NCBI GenBank assembly: GCA_003134785.1
Contig: PLCN01000019.1
Span: 124,001 to 188,000, forward strand
Reading direction: 5' to 3'
Source of the DNA: Spartobacteria bacterium
Lineage (GTDB): Bacteria > Verrucomicrobiota > Verrucomicrobiia > Chthoniobacterales > UBA10450
DNA: 64,000 bases
The notes beneath the pieces were generated by a model, which saw nothing but the letters and a program-made list of their open reading frames with translations, was not told the DNA's origin and ran no database searches. This document shows, one piece after another, positions 35,754 to 43,584 of this stretch (position 1 is its first letter; each line of letters starts with the position of its first letter). The position numbers were made by a program, and so were the translations under genes.

Positions 35754-36135
35754 ATTCACATGGAAAGGGTCACTCCGTTCTGATCGCTTCGAGCGGATCC
35801 ACGCGGCAGAGCCCGTCGCGCGCGGTAAGGAGACAGGCGATTAACGCCACGCCTGCGACAACTACGATAGACAGCAACGAAGGATGGATCGTACGGCGAA
35901 ACTTCGTACAGCTGAGTCTTAAGTAAGCCGCTTAATGCCAGTGTCTCTAAGATTCCAATCGCGAGTCCAAAGAATACGGGTGCCCTCCCCTGTCGAACGC
36001 AGTGTGAGTCTCGCGTGGGCGCTCTAACGCGGATGGTTCCGCAACGTTGATTGGCGCTAGGAAAAAAGCTTGTGCCTTAAGTGGCCTAACGATTAAATAG
36101 CCGTTGCAAGCAACGCCGCAAAAGGAAAAAATCAT
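35754..36135. other. Intergenic region with decayed permease end and candidate promoter
   Basis: The left half holds a broken permease tail on the minus strand (see 35770-36015). The right half is AT-rich (GATTAAATAGCC, CTAGGAAAAAAGC) and leads to a strong Shine-Dalgarno AAAGGA nine bases before the small peptide gene at 36136. Confidence 0.6.
35770..36015 (-). pseudogene. C-terminal remnant of a MacB/FtsX-type ABC permease
   Basis: On the minus strand from about 36015, one frame reads VRQGRAPVFFGLAIGILETL, then LSGLLKTQLYEVSPYDPS. The next frame continues SLLSIVVVAGVALIACLLTA and finishes RVDPLEAIRTE at a TGA (35770-35772). This is the last helix pair and C-terminus of the acidobacterial-type duplicated permease (MacB_PCD/FtsX) family, which ends RVDPM-AL-E. 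A one-base frameshift near 35875 and the absence of everything upstream mark it as a relic. Confidence 0.7.
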
Positions 36136-36456
36136 ATGCCCGAAAAACCTCATAGCTATCCCGCCCCGAAAGCACCGCTGTCATTCAGACAAGTAGTAAC
36201 GAAAATCCTCGCTGACACTGGCTATGCGAAGTTTATCCATAGTGAAGTGGTCAAGGCTCGCAAAGGAGATGCGACCGCCACCAAGACCGTCGCTGCGCAT
36301 TTTAAAATGTTGCCTGAAGAATTGAAGGAACTCAGCTTGCCCGCGAATTTCGGCTCGTGCATCAACTGTACCGAGTCGAAGACGAATACCACACTTTTTG
36401 TGCTTGAGTTTGCGACGCCAGCGCGCATCTGGCCGGAAAAACGAAAGAAAGATTAA
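36136..36456 (+). CDS. Small peptide, candidate RiPP precursor
   Basis: 106 residues, ATG preceded by AAAGGA at a good distance. Residues 1-68 look leader-like and helical: LSFRQVVTKILADTGYAKF, then TVAAHFKMLPEELKELSLP. Residues 69-90 hold a Cys/Ser/Thr-rich stretch, ANFGSCINCTESKTNTTLF (Cys75, Cys78, Ser74, Thr79, Ser81, Thr83, Thr85, Thr86), followed by VLEFATP and a basic tail. It has no signal peptide. The next gene on the same strand, overlapping it by up to 59 bases, encodes a lanthipeptide-synthetase-like lyase-kinase. Those residues are suitable for phosphorylation and elimination. Precursor status is inference; it could also be an unrelated small protein. Confidence 0.6.
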   Translation: MPEKPHSYPAPKAPLSFRQVVTKILADTGYAKFIHSEVVKARKGDATATKTVAAHFKMLPEELKELSLPANFGSCINCTESKTNTTLFVLEFATPARIWPEKRKKD

Positions 36457-37783
36457 GACCGCCAGGATCGCTCACAGCCTCCAACAGCAGTGGCTTAACC
36501 GCGTGAAGAAGCTGCCCGTCTCGGACGGAAGCTGGTGCTATTCGCGGCCGGGGCTTAGAAACGATCCGGCGCAAGGCTGGAAAATTCATGTTTCCGCTAC
36601 TCAGCTGTCGGCGAACGAAGTTTTTTCCCGGGTGCGACCCATCCTGCGAGTACGCGACATCTTATTCAAAGTCCCGGTTCGCCTCCATGCGCTCGGAGCG
36701 CTCAACTCCGGGATCGGACAATTTTCGCAGGTCGGAAAATTCCTGACGGTCTACCCGTCCTCAACCGCCGAGGCCATCGAGCTCGCGCGCGAACTCCACA
36801 CCGCCACGCGCGGATTGCGCGGTCCGGAAATTCCGTTCGATGTCCGGTATCGGAAAAACAGCCTGGTCTATTATCGCTACGGCGTCTTTCGAAGACCGCG
36901 CAAGAGCGCCGGGATTGTATATGACGCCGCCGGGCATCCTCATCCGGACCGGCGAGCGGCTGGCCACGCCATTCCGCGCTGGCTCAAGGATCCTTTCCGC
37001 AGATCGTGCGCGAAGCCTCAAAAGATGCGATCGCGGGGGCCGATTGGCGCCGATTATCTTCCCTATAAAGCAATCGCGCAGCGAGGGAAAGGTGGCATTT
37101 ACGAAGCGGTCGATTTATCAGTGTCGCCCGCGCGTCTCGTGATCATCAAAGAAGGACGGCGAGACGGGGAGACCGCCTGGAACGGTGCAGACGGCTATGC
37201 CCGCGTCCAACAGGAAACGCGCGTTCTCCGTTTGTTGCGCAAGGCCGGTGTTCCCGTCCCAGAGGTTCTCAGGCAGTTCAGTCAGAATGGAACCTGCTAT
37301 CTCGTCCTCGAAAAGATCGGCGGCCGGCAATTATTTCCGCGCGGCGCGATGCAACTACGGAACATTTCCTGGCGCCGTGCGGCGAAGTTTCTGGAGCGAC
37401 TCGAGCCAGTGTTAAGCGATATTCATGCAGCCGGATGGGTCTGGCGCGACTGCAAGCCGTCTCACATTTTCCTCGATCACGGCCTGGTGCGGTTGCTCGA
37501 TTTTGAAGGAGCGTGCCCAGTCCACGAAACGGAAATCTTGACCTGGGGTTCGCCCAATTATCTACCGCGGATTTATTACGATAGCTTCACCCGACGCCCC
37601 GGTGTCTTTGAGGACCGCCACGCACTGGGCGTGATCGCATTCCAATTCGGGACGGGAAAATTCCCGCCGGATAAGAAGCAGCTCAGAGCCATACTTTACC
37701 GGCGCACCCAGTGTCCGGATCTTCTGCGGGAGAAAATTGAGCGATTGCTGAGTTCCAAGATTTCCGAGTGCTCTGTAAAGTGA
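36398..37783 (+). CDS. Lanthipeptide synthetase-like lyase-kinase lacking a cyclase domain
   Basis: 461 residues from a TTG that overlaps the upstream peptide gene; a GTG at 36503 would shorten it by 35 residues and cut QQQWLNRVKKLP, which looks like part of the domain. Residues about 45-190 match the N-terminal lyase part of class III synthetases: WCYSRPG, QGWKIHVSATQLSANEVF, LNSGIGQFSQVGKFLTVYPS, GPEIPFDVRY and YYRYGVF. Residues about 225-455 form the kinase: GKGGIYEAVDL loop, LVIIKEGR (Lys251), WRDCKPSHIFL (Asp351) and LDFEGA (Asp368). The protein stops after the kinase, without the LanC-like cyclase. It would phosphorylate and eliminate Ser/Thr to dehydroamino acids; the adjacent peptide is the obvious substrate candidate. 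Confidence 0.75.
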   Translation: MCLSLRRQRASGRKNERKIKTARIAHSLQQQWLNRVKKLPVSDGSWCYSRPGLRNDPAQGWKIHVSATQLSANEVFSRVRPILRVRDILFKVPVRLHALGALNSGIGQFSQVGKFLTVYPSSTAEAIELARELHTATRGLRGPEIPFDVRYRKNSLVYYRYGVFRRPRKSAGIVYDAAGHPHPDRRAAGHAIPRWLKDPFRRSCAKPQKMRSRGPIGADYLPYKAIAQRGKGGIYEAVDLSVSPARLVIIKEGRRDGETAWNGADGYARVQQETRVLRLLRKAGVPVPEVLRQFSQNGTCYLVLEKIGGRQLFPRGAMQLRNISWRRAAKFLERLEPVLSDIHAAGWVWRDCKPSHIFLDHGLVRLLDFEGACPVHETEILTWGSPNYLPRIYYDSFTRRPGVFEDRHALGVIAFQFGTGKFPPDKKQLRAILYRRTQCPDLLREKIERLLSSKISECSVK

Positions 37784-37790
37784 ATCCTCT

Positions 37791-38249
37791 TTGGGAAACT
37801 CGCTGTCCTTGGCAAACTCATTTCAATCCTCTCGGCTTTACGGATTTTTTTGCGAGCTGCGCCGGCGAAAAGTGTATCGCGTCGCCGCCGGTTACGGCGT
37901 CGTCGGATGGCTGCTCATCCAATTCGCGACCACAGTATTTCCGGCCCTGACGCTGCCAGCCTGGACCGCGCGCCTCGTCATTATCCTGGTTCTCGGCGGG
38001 TTTCCCATCGCGCTGGTTCTGGCGTGGGCCTTCGATCTCAGCACGGCTGGCGTGGAAAAAACGCCGGAAATTTCACCCGCTGATTGCCCTCCTACCTTTT
38101 CGGCCCGGCGGAAAAATGTCTTCGGCCTCGCTGCGTTCGGGCTCGCGGTCGCGATCGTGGCCGGCTATTTCCTCGATCCGGTCTGGCACCCGTTGCGTAA
38201 TGACGCGCGTTTTCAGCAGATGCTCGCGAAGTTTGGCGGCAAGCCGTAG
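37791..38249 (+). CDS. Collapsed TolB-like/TPR paralog (membrane anchor fused to the terminal motif)
   Basis: 152 residues from a TTG, eight bases after the kinase gene. The N-terminal half matches both neighbours: FFCELRRRKVYRVAAGYGVV, two hydrophobic segments and ALVLAWAFDLSTAGVEKTPE. A third helix (VFGLAAFGLAVAIVAGYFL) runs directly into DPVWHPLRNDARFQQMLAKF, which is the last 20 residues of the family (compare LDPIWDSLRNDPRFMELLKK in the next gene). The TolB-like domain and all TPRs are gone, yet the frame is kept. This looks like an in-frame internal deletion near 38170-38180. Whether it is functional is unknown. Confidence 0.7.
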   Translation: MGNSLSLANSFQSSRLYGFFCELRRRKVYRVAAGYGVVGWLLIQFATTVFPALTLPAWTARLVIILVLGGFPIALVLAWAFDLSTAGVEKTPEISPADCPPTFSARRKNVFGLAAFGLAVAIVAGYFLDPVWHPLRNDARFQQMLAKFGGKP

Positions 38250-38320
38250 CTCCTGAAATCGCGGCGACGCCGGGCAAAGAATCTTGTTTCAGATTGAGTG
38301 GACGGTTGTAATGAACGGGT

Positions 38321-40315
38321 ATGGCCGGCTTCTTCGAAGAGATTAAGCGACGCAAGGTTTATCGCGTTGCCGCGGCTTATGTCGTCGTAGGCGGCGGTGT
38401 GATCCAGCTCGCGTCGGCGGTTTTTCCGGCCTGGGAATTGCCGGCCTGGGCGCTGCGTCTGGTCATCGTTCTCTTGCTAACCGGGTTTCCGATTTCGTTG
38501 ATCCTCGCCTGGGCGCTCGAAGTAACTCCGGAAGGCATTCGCACCACGCCAACGCTGCCTTCCACGCCACGTCGAAGGCGAAATGTGATCGCACTGCTGG
38601 CCGTTGGCGTCATCGTCTCTGCCGCCGCCGGATTTTTTCTTCTGCCGCGCGCTTCTGCCCGCAAGCTCGACAAATCGATCGCGGTCCTGCCGTTCGAAAA
38701 CTTCAGCGATGACAAAGAGAACGCTTATTTTGCCGACGGGATTCAAGACGATCTGCTGACCACGCTGTCGAAAATCGGCGACCTCAAAGTGATTTCGCGC
38801 ACCTCGGTGATGCAATATCGCGGCCGCGCAAACAATGTGCGAGAAATCGGCAAGGCTCTCGGGGTGAGCGCGGTGCTGGAGGGCAGTGTCAGGCGCGCTG
38901 GCAATCGTGTGCGCGTGAACGTGCAATTGATCGATGCGACCAACGACGAGCATCTTTGGGCGGACGAGTACGATCGGGAGTTGACCGACGTTTTTGCGAT
39001 CCAAAGCGATCTCGCCGACAAGATCGCGACTGCGCTTCGGGCCAAGCTTTCGCCCGAGGAAAAAGCCCAGATCGAGCGCAAGCCGACGGAAAATGCAGAC
39101 GCCTACCTCGCCTTCATCCAAGCGCATGGTTATGTGACGAAACCGGACAGGCTCCCCGCCGATTTACGCACGGCGGAGGAATTATACCAACGCGCGGTCC
39201 AACTCGACCCGAACTTCGCGCTGGCCCATGCGAATCTCTCGCGCCTCGAGAGCACAATTTATCATTTCTCCGATCCAACACCGGCGCGCCTGGAGAAAGC
39301 GCGGGCCGCCTTCAAAACCGCGAGCAGTCTTCAACCCGACCTGCCTGAAACCCATGTCGCGCTCGGCTACATTTATTACTACGGCGATCGTGATTACGAG
39401 CGTGCGCTGGCCGAATTTGAAATCGCGCAACGAGGACTGCCTAACGATAGCGCCACGTATTTGGCGATCGCGGCCATCCACCGCCGGCAGGGCAAATGGG
39501 CCGATTCAACCGCCGGCTTCGAGAAGGCGGCGTCGTTGGATCCAAAAGATGGCTTCATCTGGGAAAACCTCGCGATCAATTACATGGCGATGCGAAATTA
39601 TTCGGCTGCGGAAAAAACTCTCGACCGGGGATTGGCGGTGGCACCGGAATCGATGAACCTGCACGCGATGCGAGCCGAGTTGCAGATCCATTGGAAAGGG
39701 GACGTCGGCGCAGTGGAAAAAGCGTTGGCGAAAGTGCGGCCAGATTTCGATCCCGGAGGCACGGTCACCTGCGCACGCTACGGAATTTACATTCTCACCC
39801 ACCGATATGAAGAGGCGCTCCATCTCATGCAACAATCTCCGCAGCAAAGCTTCCACATGGAGATTCCGGTTGATCAACCGAAAGCCCTCCTCATCGGGCA
39901 GGCTTTACGACTGCTGCACAAAGACGCGGAAGCCCGCGCCGCCTACGAAGAAGCGCGCGGCATTTTGGAAGCCAGCGTGCGCGAAGTTCCCGACGACGCC
40001 ATGCGCCATGCTTTGCTCGGACAAATTTACGCGGCGCTTGGCCGCAGGGAGGACGCCATCCGCGAAGGGAAACGCGCGGTGGAAATTCTGCCCGAATCAA
40101 AGGATGCGCTCGAAGGCCCGATGACGACAATCGGCTTGGCCCAGATTTACGCCGTCGTGGGCGATCGTGACGGCGCTCTTTCCTTGCTTGAGCACTTGCT
40201 GGAGATTCCTTCGAGTCTCTCGGTGCAGATGCTGCGACTCGACCCGATCTGGGATTCGCTGCGAAACGATCCGCGTTTCATGGAGCTCCTAAAAAAACAC
40301 GGTGGCTCGTCTTAG
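38321..40315 (+). CDS. Membrane-anchored TolB-like/TPR protein, paralog 3
   Basis: 664 residues. The opening MAGFFEEIKRRKVYRVAAAY and two hydrophobic segments match the paralogs at 34002 and 37791; a third helix lies near 88-105. The TolB-N/FlgO-like domain reads SIAVLPFENFSDDKENAYFA, GIQDDLLTTLSKIGDLKVIS and VSAVLEGSVRRAGNRVRVNV. Residues about 265-640 hold TPRs (ELYQRAVQLDPNFALAHANL, AIREGKRAVEILPESKDALE). It closes LDPIWDSLRNDPRFMELLKK. The role is probably scaffold or sensor in the inner membrane; no enzymatic domain is visible. The next gene overlaps its end by 14 bases. Confidence 0.82.
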   Translation: MAGFFEEIKRRKVYRVAAAYVVVGGGVIQLASAVFPAWELPAWALRLVIVLLLTGFPISLILAWALEVTPEGIRTTPTLPSTPRRRRNVIALLAVGVIVSAAAGFFLLPRASARKLDKSIAVLPFENFSDDKENAYFADGIQDDLLTTLSKIGDLKVISRTSVMQYRGRANNVREIGKALGVSAVLEGSVRRAGNRVRVNVQLIDATNDEHLWADEYDRELTDVFAIQSDLADKIATALRAKLSPEEKAQIERKPTENADAYLAFIQAHGYVTKPDRLPADLRTAEELYQRAVQLDPNFALAHANLSRLESTIYHFSDPTPARLEKARAAFKTASSLQPDLPETHVALGYIYYYGDRDYERALAEFEIAQRGLPNDSATYLAIAAIHRRQGKWADSTAGFEKAASLDPKDGFIWENLAINYMAMRNYSAAEKTLDRGLAVAPESMNLHAMRAELQIHWKGDVGAVEKALAKVRPDFDPGGTVTCARYGIYILTHRYEEALHLMQQSPQQSFHMEIPVDQPKALLIGQALRLLHKDAEARAAYEEARGILEASVREVPDDAMRHALLGQIYAALGRREDAIREGKRAVEILPESKDALEGPMTTIGLAQIYAVVGDRDGALSLLEHLLEIPSSLSVQMLRLDPIWDSLRNDPRFMELLKKHGGSS

Positions 40316-41069
40316 CGCATCATTTGCAATCGCTGTTTTGGTGGCGGGGACGGCGCGGGCCGATTGGTCCGTTACGTCGTCGCAAACCGATCGAGCCGCG
40401 GTGGCTGGCATCGAACATCGCCGGGTGGTTCTCGCGGAAAGCGGAACCGAAGAGCGAGCAACGCTGGACTTCGCGTTTTTCTCCACGAAGACCGCGACGT
40501 TGCGCGTAATCGATAACCACACGGGTGAAGACGATCTTGCCGCGGTCATGCAGCGTGAGCATTACGTTGCCGGTGTGAATGGCGGGTATTTCGATCCGGC
40601 AAATGCGCCGGTGGGATTGCTGATCAGCGACGGGAAATTGATCGCGCCGCTGCGCAAGGCTCGGCTGTTGAGCGGCGTGATGATCGTCTCGAATGGCCGG
40701 GTTCAATTGCTTCGGTTCGCTGAATACTCTTCGCGAAGAAACGCAGTCACCGCGCTGCAATGCGGACCGTTCCTGGCCGATCGTGGCCAGCCGGTTGCTG
40801 GACTCGATGACACGCGCTCGGTGCGCCGAACCTTCATCATCACCGGCGGATCGGATCGCGCCGGGATTGGTTATTGTTCCGACGCGACCTTGGCGCAGTT
40901 GGGAAAAATTCTGGCGACGCCCGGTCTCGCGCCCGACCTGAAAGTGCAGCGCGCGCTCAATCTCGATGGCGGATCATCCAGCGCCTTTTGGTTCGCGGGC
41001 GAACGAAATCTGTTCTCGATTCCCGAGCAAAAGACCGTGCGCGATTTCGTCGCGGTGGTCTCGAAGTGA
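40302..41069 (+). CDS. Phosphodiester glycosidase family protein
   Basis: 255 residues from a GTG that overlaps the previous gene by 14 bases. The signal peptide (LSASFAIAVLVAGTARAD) precedes a NAGPA/phosphodiester glycosidase domain: AGVNGGYFDPANAPVGLLISDGKL, ALQCGPFLADRG, RRTFIITGG and the signature ALNLDGGSSSAFWF. Family members in mammals uncover mannose-6-phosphate; bacterial ones (YngK/BppA-like) act on extracellular sugar phosphodiesters. The substrate here is unknown. Confidence 0.88.
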   Translation: MARLSASFAIAVLVAGTARADWSVTSSQTDRAAVAGIEHRRVVLAESGTEERATLDFAFFSTKTATLRVIDNHTGEDDLAAVMQREHYVAGVNGGYFDPANAPVGLLISDGKLIAPLRKARLLSGVMIVSNGRVQLLRFAEYSSRRNAVTALQCGPFLADRGQPVAGLDDTRSVRRTFIITGGSDRAGIGYCSDATLAQLGKILATPGLAPDLKVQRALNLDGGSSSAFWFAGERNLFSIPEQKTVRDFVAVVSK

Positions 41070-41074
41070 TTTTG

Positions 41075-41133
41075 GTAGGGCGACGCTCCGCGGAGCCGTG
41101 ACGTTTTGTCGGCTCGACAGAGTCTCGCCCTAC
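41075..41133. repeat. REP-like palindrome with GTAG/CTAC ends
   Basis: GTAGGGCGA at the left pairs with TCGCCCTAC at the right; CTCCGCGGAG and CGGCTC/GAGCCG form inner pairings. It lies six bases after the phosphodiester glycosidase stop and 15 before the FAH gene. Confidence 0.65.
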
Positions 41134-41148
41134 CGCTCTTTATTGGAC

Positions 41149-41925
41149 ATGCGCACATTCGGTGGTTTTCGTTTCAAGGACCGGCAATTCTACGGCGAGC
41201 TGCGCGATGATGCGGTCCACGTCCTGACGAAACCGTATTGGCTCGGTCTCGAATTTAACGGCGAGGTCGTTCCGTTGCCTGAACTACAAATCGACGTGCC
41301 GGTTGCTCCCGGAAAGCTCATCGCGGTCGGCCTCAACTACGCCGATCATATTAAAGAGATGCAGCGCACGCCACTCGGCACGCCGCTGATCTGGTTCAAA
41401 GCGCCCACTTCTCTCCTGCCGCACGGCGGCACGATCGAGATCGCGTTCCCCAAACACCAAACTGATTTCGAAGCGGAGTTGGGAATCGTGGTCGGCGCGC
41501 GCGCCAAAAATGTAAGCGTCGAGCGCGCGCTCGAACACGTTTTCGGTTACACGACGGCCGAAGACATCAGCGATCGCGACCTTCAGAAATCCGAGAAACA
41601 ATTCTCGCGCTGCAAATCGTTCGACACTTACACGCCGGTGGGACCTTTCGTTTACACGGAAGTCGATGTGCGCGATCTGCCTATCACCTTGCGCCAAAAC
41701 GGCGAGATCAAACAGCAGGCGCGCACGAGCCAGATGATTTATTCCGTGGCGGAGATCGTCGCATTCGCCAGTCAATCGCTCACGCTTTTGCCGGGCGATT
41801 TGATCCTGACCGGCACACCATCGGGCGTGGGTCCGATTCACGAAGGCGATGAGATCGAGGCCCGTATTGGCGACTGGCCGCCGCTGAAAAATTCCGTCGC
41901 TTTGGCGAGCCGCGCCGGAAAATAA
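41149..41925 (+). CDS. Fumarylacetoacetate hydrolase family protein
   Basis: 258 residues from the ATG at 41149, which follows the palindrome. FAH signatures: PGKLIAVGLNYADHIKEM, IWFKAPTSLLPHGGTIEI, TDFEAELGIVVGARAKNV (metal-binding Glu residues), YTTAEDISDRDLQ and LLPGDLILTGTPSGVGPIHEGD. Members hydrolyse or decarboxylate acyl-pyruvates and related beta-keto acids; many are oxaloacetate or acylpyruvate hydrolases in the cytoplasm. The precise substrate is not predictable. Confidence 0.9.
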   Translation: MRTFGGFRFKDRQFYGELRDDAVHVLTKPYWLGLEFNGEVVPLPELQIDVPVAPGKLIAVGLNYADHIKEMQRTPLGTPLIWFKAPTSLLPHGGTIEIAFPKHQTDFEAELGIVVGARAKNVSVERALEHVFGYTTAEDISDRDLQKSEKQFSRCKSFDTYTPVGPFVYTEVDVRDLPITLRQNGEIKQQARTSQMIYSVAEIVAFASQSLTLLPGDLILTGTPSGVGPIHEGDEIEARIGDWPPLKNSVALASRAGK

Positions 41926-42066
41926 TTCTTCCCTCGCACAATTTCCTGACCCTAAGCTACATCCCAACGAGGCGGATGATCCGAAATAACAAAGTGGCTC
42001 CGCCAGGATCCGAAAATGCCGAAAAAGATAAACGCGAAAGTTTTGCTCGACTCGCCCTTGCTTCAT

Positions 42067-42092
42067 TGAGGATAAACAAAGTGGAATCCTCA
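42067..42092. promoter_or_regulatory. Inverted repeat upstream of exbB
   Basis: TGAGGAT at 42067-42073 and ATCCTCA at 42086-42092 are exact 7-base inverted arms, 42 bases before the exbB ATG in an AT-rich leader. Could be an operator or a short hairpin. Confidence 0.35.
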
Positions 42093-42133
42093 TCGGAACT
42101 CGAGACGGGAAAAAAAACTTTCCAATCAACCCT

Positions 42134-43132
42134 ATGAAAACACTGCTAATCGCCAGCCTCTGCTCCGTCACAATCGCGTTGACCTCATTCGGCCAAGCGC
42201 CGCCACCGCCCGCTGCCTCCGTGCCGCCCAGGGCTCCAGTCGTGCCGCCGTCTTCGAATCCGGTCACGAGTCCCGCGACCAATCCCGCGATCACCGCGCC
42301 CGCGGCCGTGACGAGTCCCGCCTCCACCGCGCCTGGACTTTCACCAGTCGCCGGCACCACGCCCGCGACTGCCGCGATGTCTCCGCCGACCACGACGTCC
42401 GTCGCAACCGCCACGCCCAGCGCTTCTCCCGTGGCAACTCCAGCGGACACCGGGATGTTCGATAAGAATTTCTTCGTCGATAATTTTCACAAGGGCGGCC
42501 CGATCATGTGGCCGATCCTTATTGTGTCGTTGACCGCGCTGGCCGTGGTGATCGAGCGCGTCTTCTGGTGGCTCGGCCGCTGGATGCGCCGGGATCCCAA
42601 ACGGATTGAGAAAGTTTTCACGGCGATCGAAGTGGGCGATGTGGCTGAAGCTTCCCGCTTGTCGCGCGACTCACGCGATCCCGTGCTGCGTATGATGTGG
42701 AACGGATTGAATCATCAGCACGCGTCGCTTCAAGGCGCGCTGCAGGTCGCCGCTGGCATCGAGATCAAACGCGCCGGGCGGTTCCTCGTCGTCATGGATA
42801 CGCTGGTTACTCTGGCGCCGCTGCTTGGTTTGTTGGGAACGATCACCGGTCTGATGAAATCGTTCAGCTTCCTCGGCAACGAAGAACTCGCCGTGCAGGC
42901 GGTGACCGGCGGTATCGCGGAAGCGCTCATCGCCACGGCTTGCGGTCTGGGCATCGCCATCTTCTCGTTGATTCCCTTTAACTTTTTCACTTCTCGCGTG
43001 TCTAACTTGGAGTTCGAACTACAGACAGCTGCGACGAACCTCGAAGTTATGTTGGAAGCTCAAAGCAAAGCCCGAGAAGGGGTCGAGATACCCGGCACGA
43101 CGCCGACGTCCGCCACCCGTTCATCGATCTAA
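42134..43132 (+). CDS. exbB: MotA/TolQ/ExbB proton channel protein with long Pro/Thr-rich leader
   Basis: 332 residues. Unlike ordinary ExbB (about 230), it begins with a signal-like segment (LIASLCSVTIALTSFGQ) and about 85 residues rich in Pro, Ala, Thr and Ser. The conserved body begins FHKGGPIMWPILIVSLTALA and shows the ExbB hallmark LVTLAPLLGLLGTITGLMKSF followed by GGIAEALIATACGLGIAIF. It uses the proton gradient to energise TonB. It starts the operon exbB-exbD-tonB-exbD at 42134-44728. Confidence 0.9.
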   Translation: MKTLLIASLCSVTIALTSFGQAPPPPAASVPPRAPVVPPSSNPVTSPATNPAITAPAAVTSPASTAPGLSPVAGTTPATAAMSPPTTTSVATATPSASPVATPADTGMFDKNFFVDNFHKGGPIMWPILIVSLTALAVVIERVFWWLGRWMRRDPKRIEKVFTAIEVGDVAEASRLSRDSRDPVLRMMWNGLNHQHASLQGALQVAAGIEIKRAGRFLVVMDTLVTLAPLLGLLGTITGLMKSFSFLGNEELAVQAVTGGIAEALIATACGLGIAIFSLIPFNFFTSRVSNLEFELQTAATNLEVMLEAQSKAREGVEIPGTTPTSATRSSI

Positions 43133-43141
43133 AGGCCGGCT

Positions 43142-43579
43142 ATGAACGTCGCCTCACCCATCCCGCATAAGAAGGCGCGAATCGAGATCATTCCGTTGAT
43201 CGATATCATGTTCTTTCTTCTTGCGAGTTTCATGATGGTGAGCCTAAGCCAGACGACCATGAAGGGAATGAAAGTCGCCTTACCTGTGGGAGCGTCCGGA
43301 AAAACCCAGTCGAAAAAGGATTACGTGAGTCTTTCTGTTGATAAGGACGGTTACTATTATTTCGATAAAAACAAAATCGCGCTCGAGGAGATCCTGCCAA
43401 GGTTGCAGCAGATTTATAAAACCAACCCCGAGGCGAAGATTTTTATTCGCGGCGACCAGGAAGCTGTCCACGGAAACGTGATTCGCATGCTCGACCAAAT
43501 CCGCTCGTCGGGATTTACTAAGCTATCGTTTGAAATCAAGAGCCAGGCGTCGGCGGGTGTTCCTGGAGCCACCAGGTAA
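43142..43579 (+). CDS. exbD: Biopolymer transport protein ExbD, copy 1
   Basis: 145 residues. The N-terminal KKARIEIIPLIDIMFFLLASFMMVSLS contains the catalytic Asp in the single membrane helix. The periplasmic domain ends FTKLSFEIKSQ. It works with ExbB in the proton channel. It differs from the second ExbD in this operon (44249) mainly in the periplasmic part. Confidence 0.9.
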   Translation: MNVASPIPHKKARIEIIPLIDIMFFLLASFMMVSLSQTTMKGMKVALPVGASGKTQSKKDYVSLSVDKDGYYYFDKNKIALEEILPRLQQIYKTNPEAKIFIRGDQEAVHGNVIRMLDQIRSSGFTKLSFEIKSQASAGVPGATR

Positions 43580-43584
43580 GCGAT

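Noticed and set aside
41284-42450. 388-codon minus-strand frame over the FAH gene and the exbB leader
   Set aside because: Gly/Val/Ala-rich start derives from the antisense of the Pro/Thr-rich ExbB leader; no family features.
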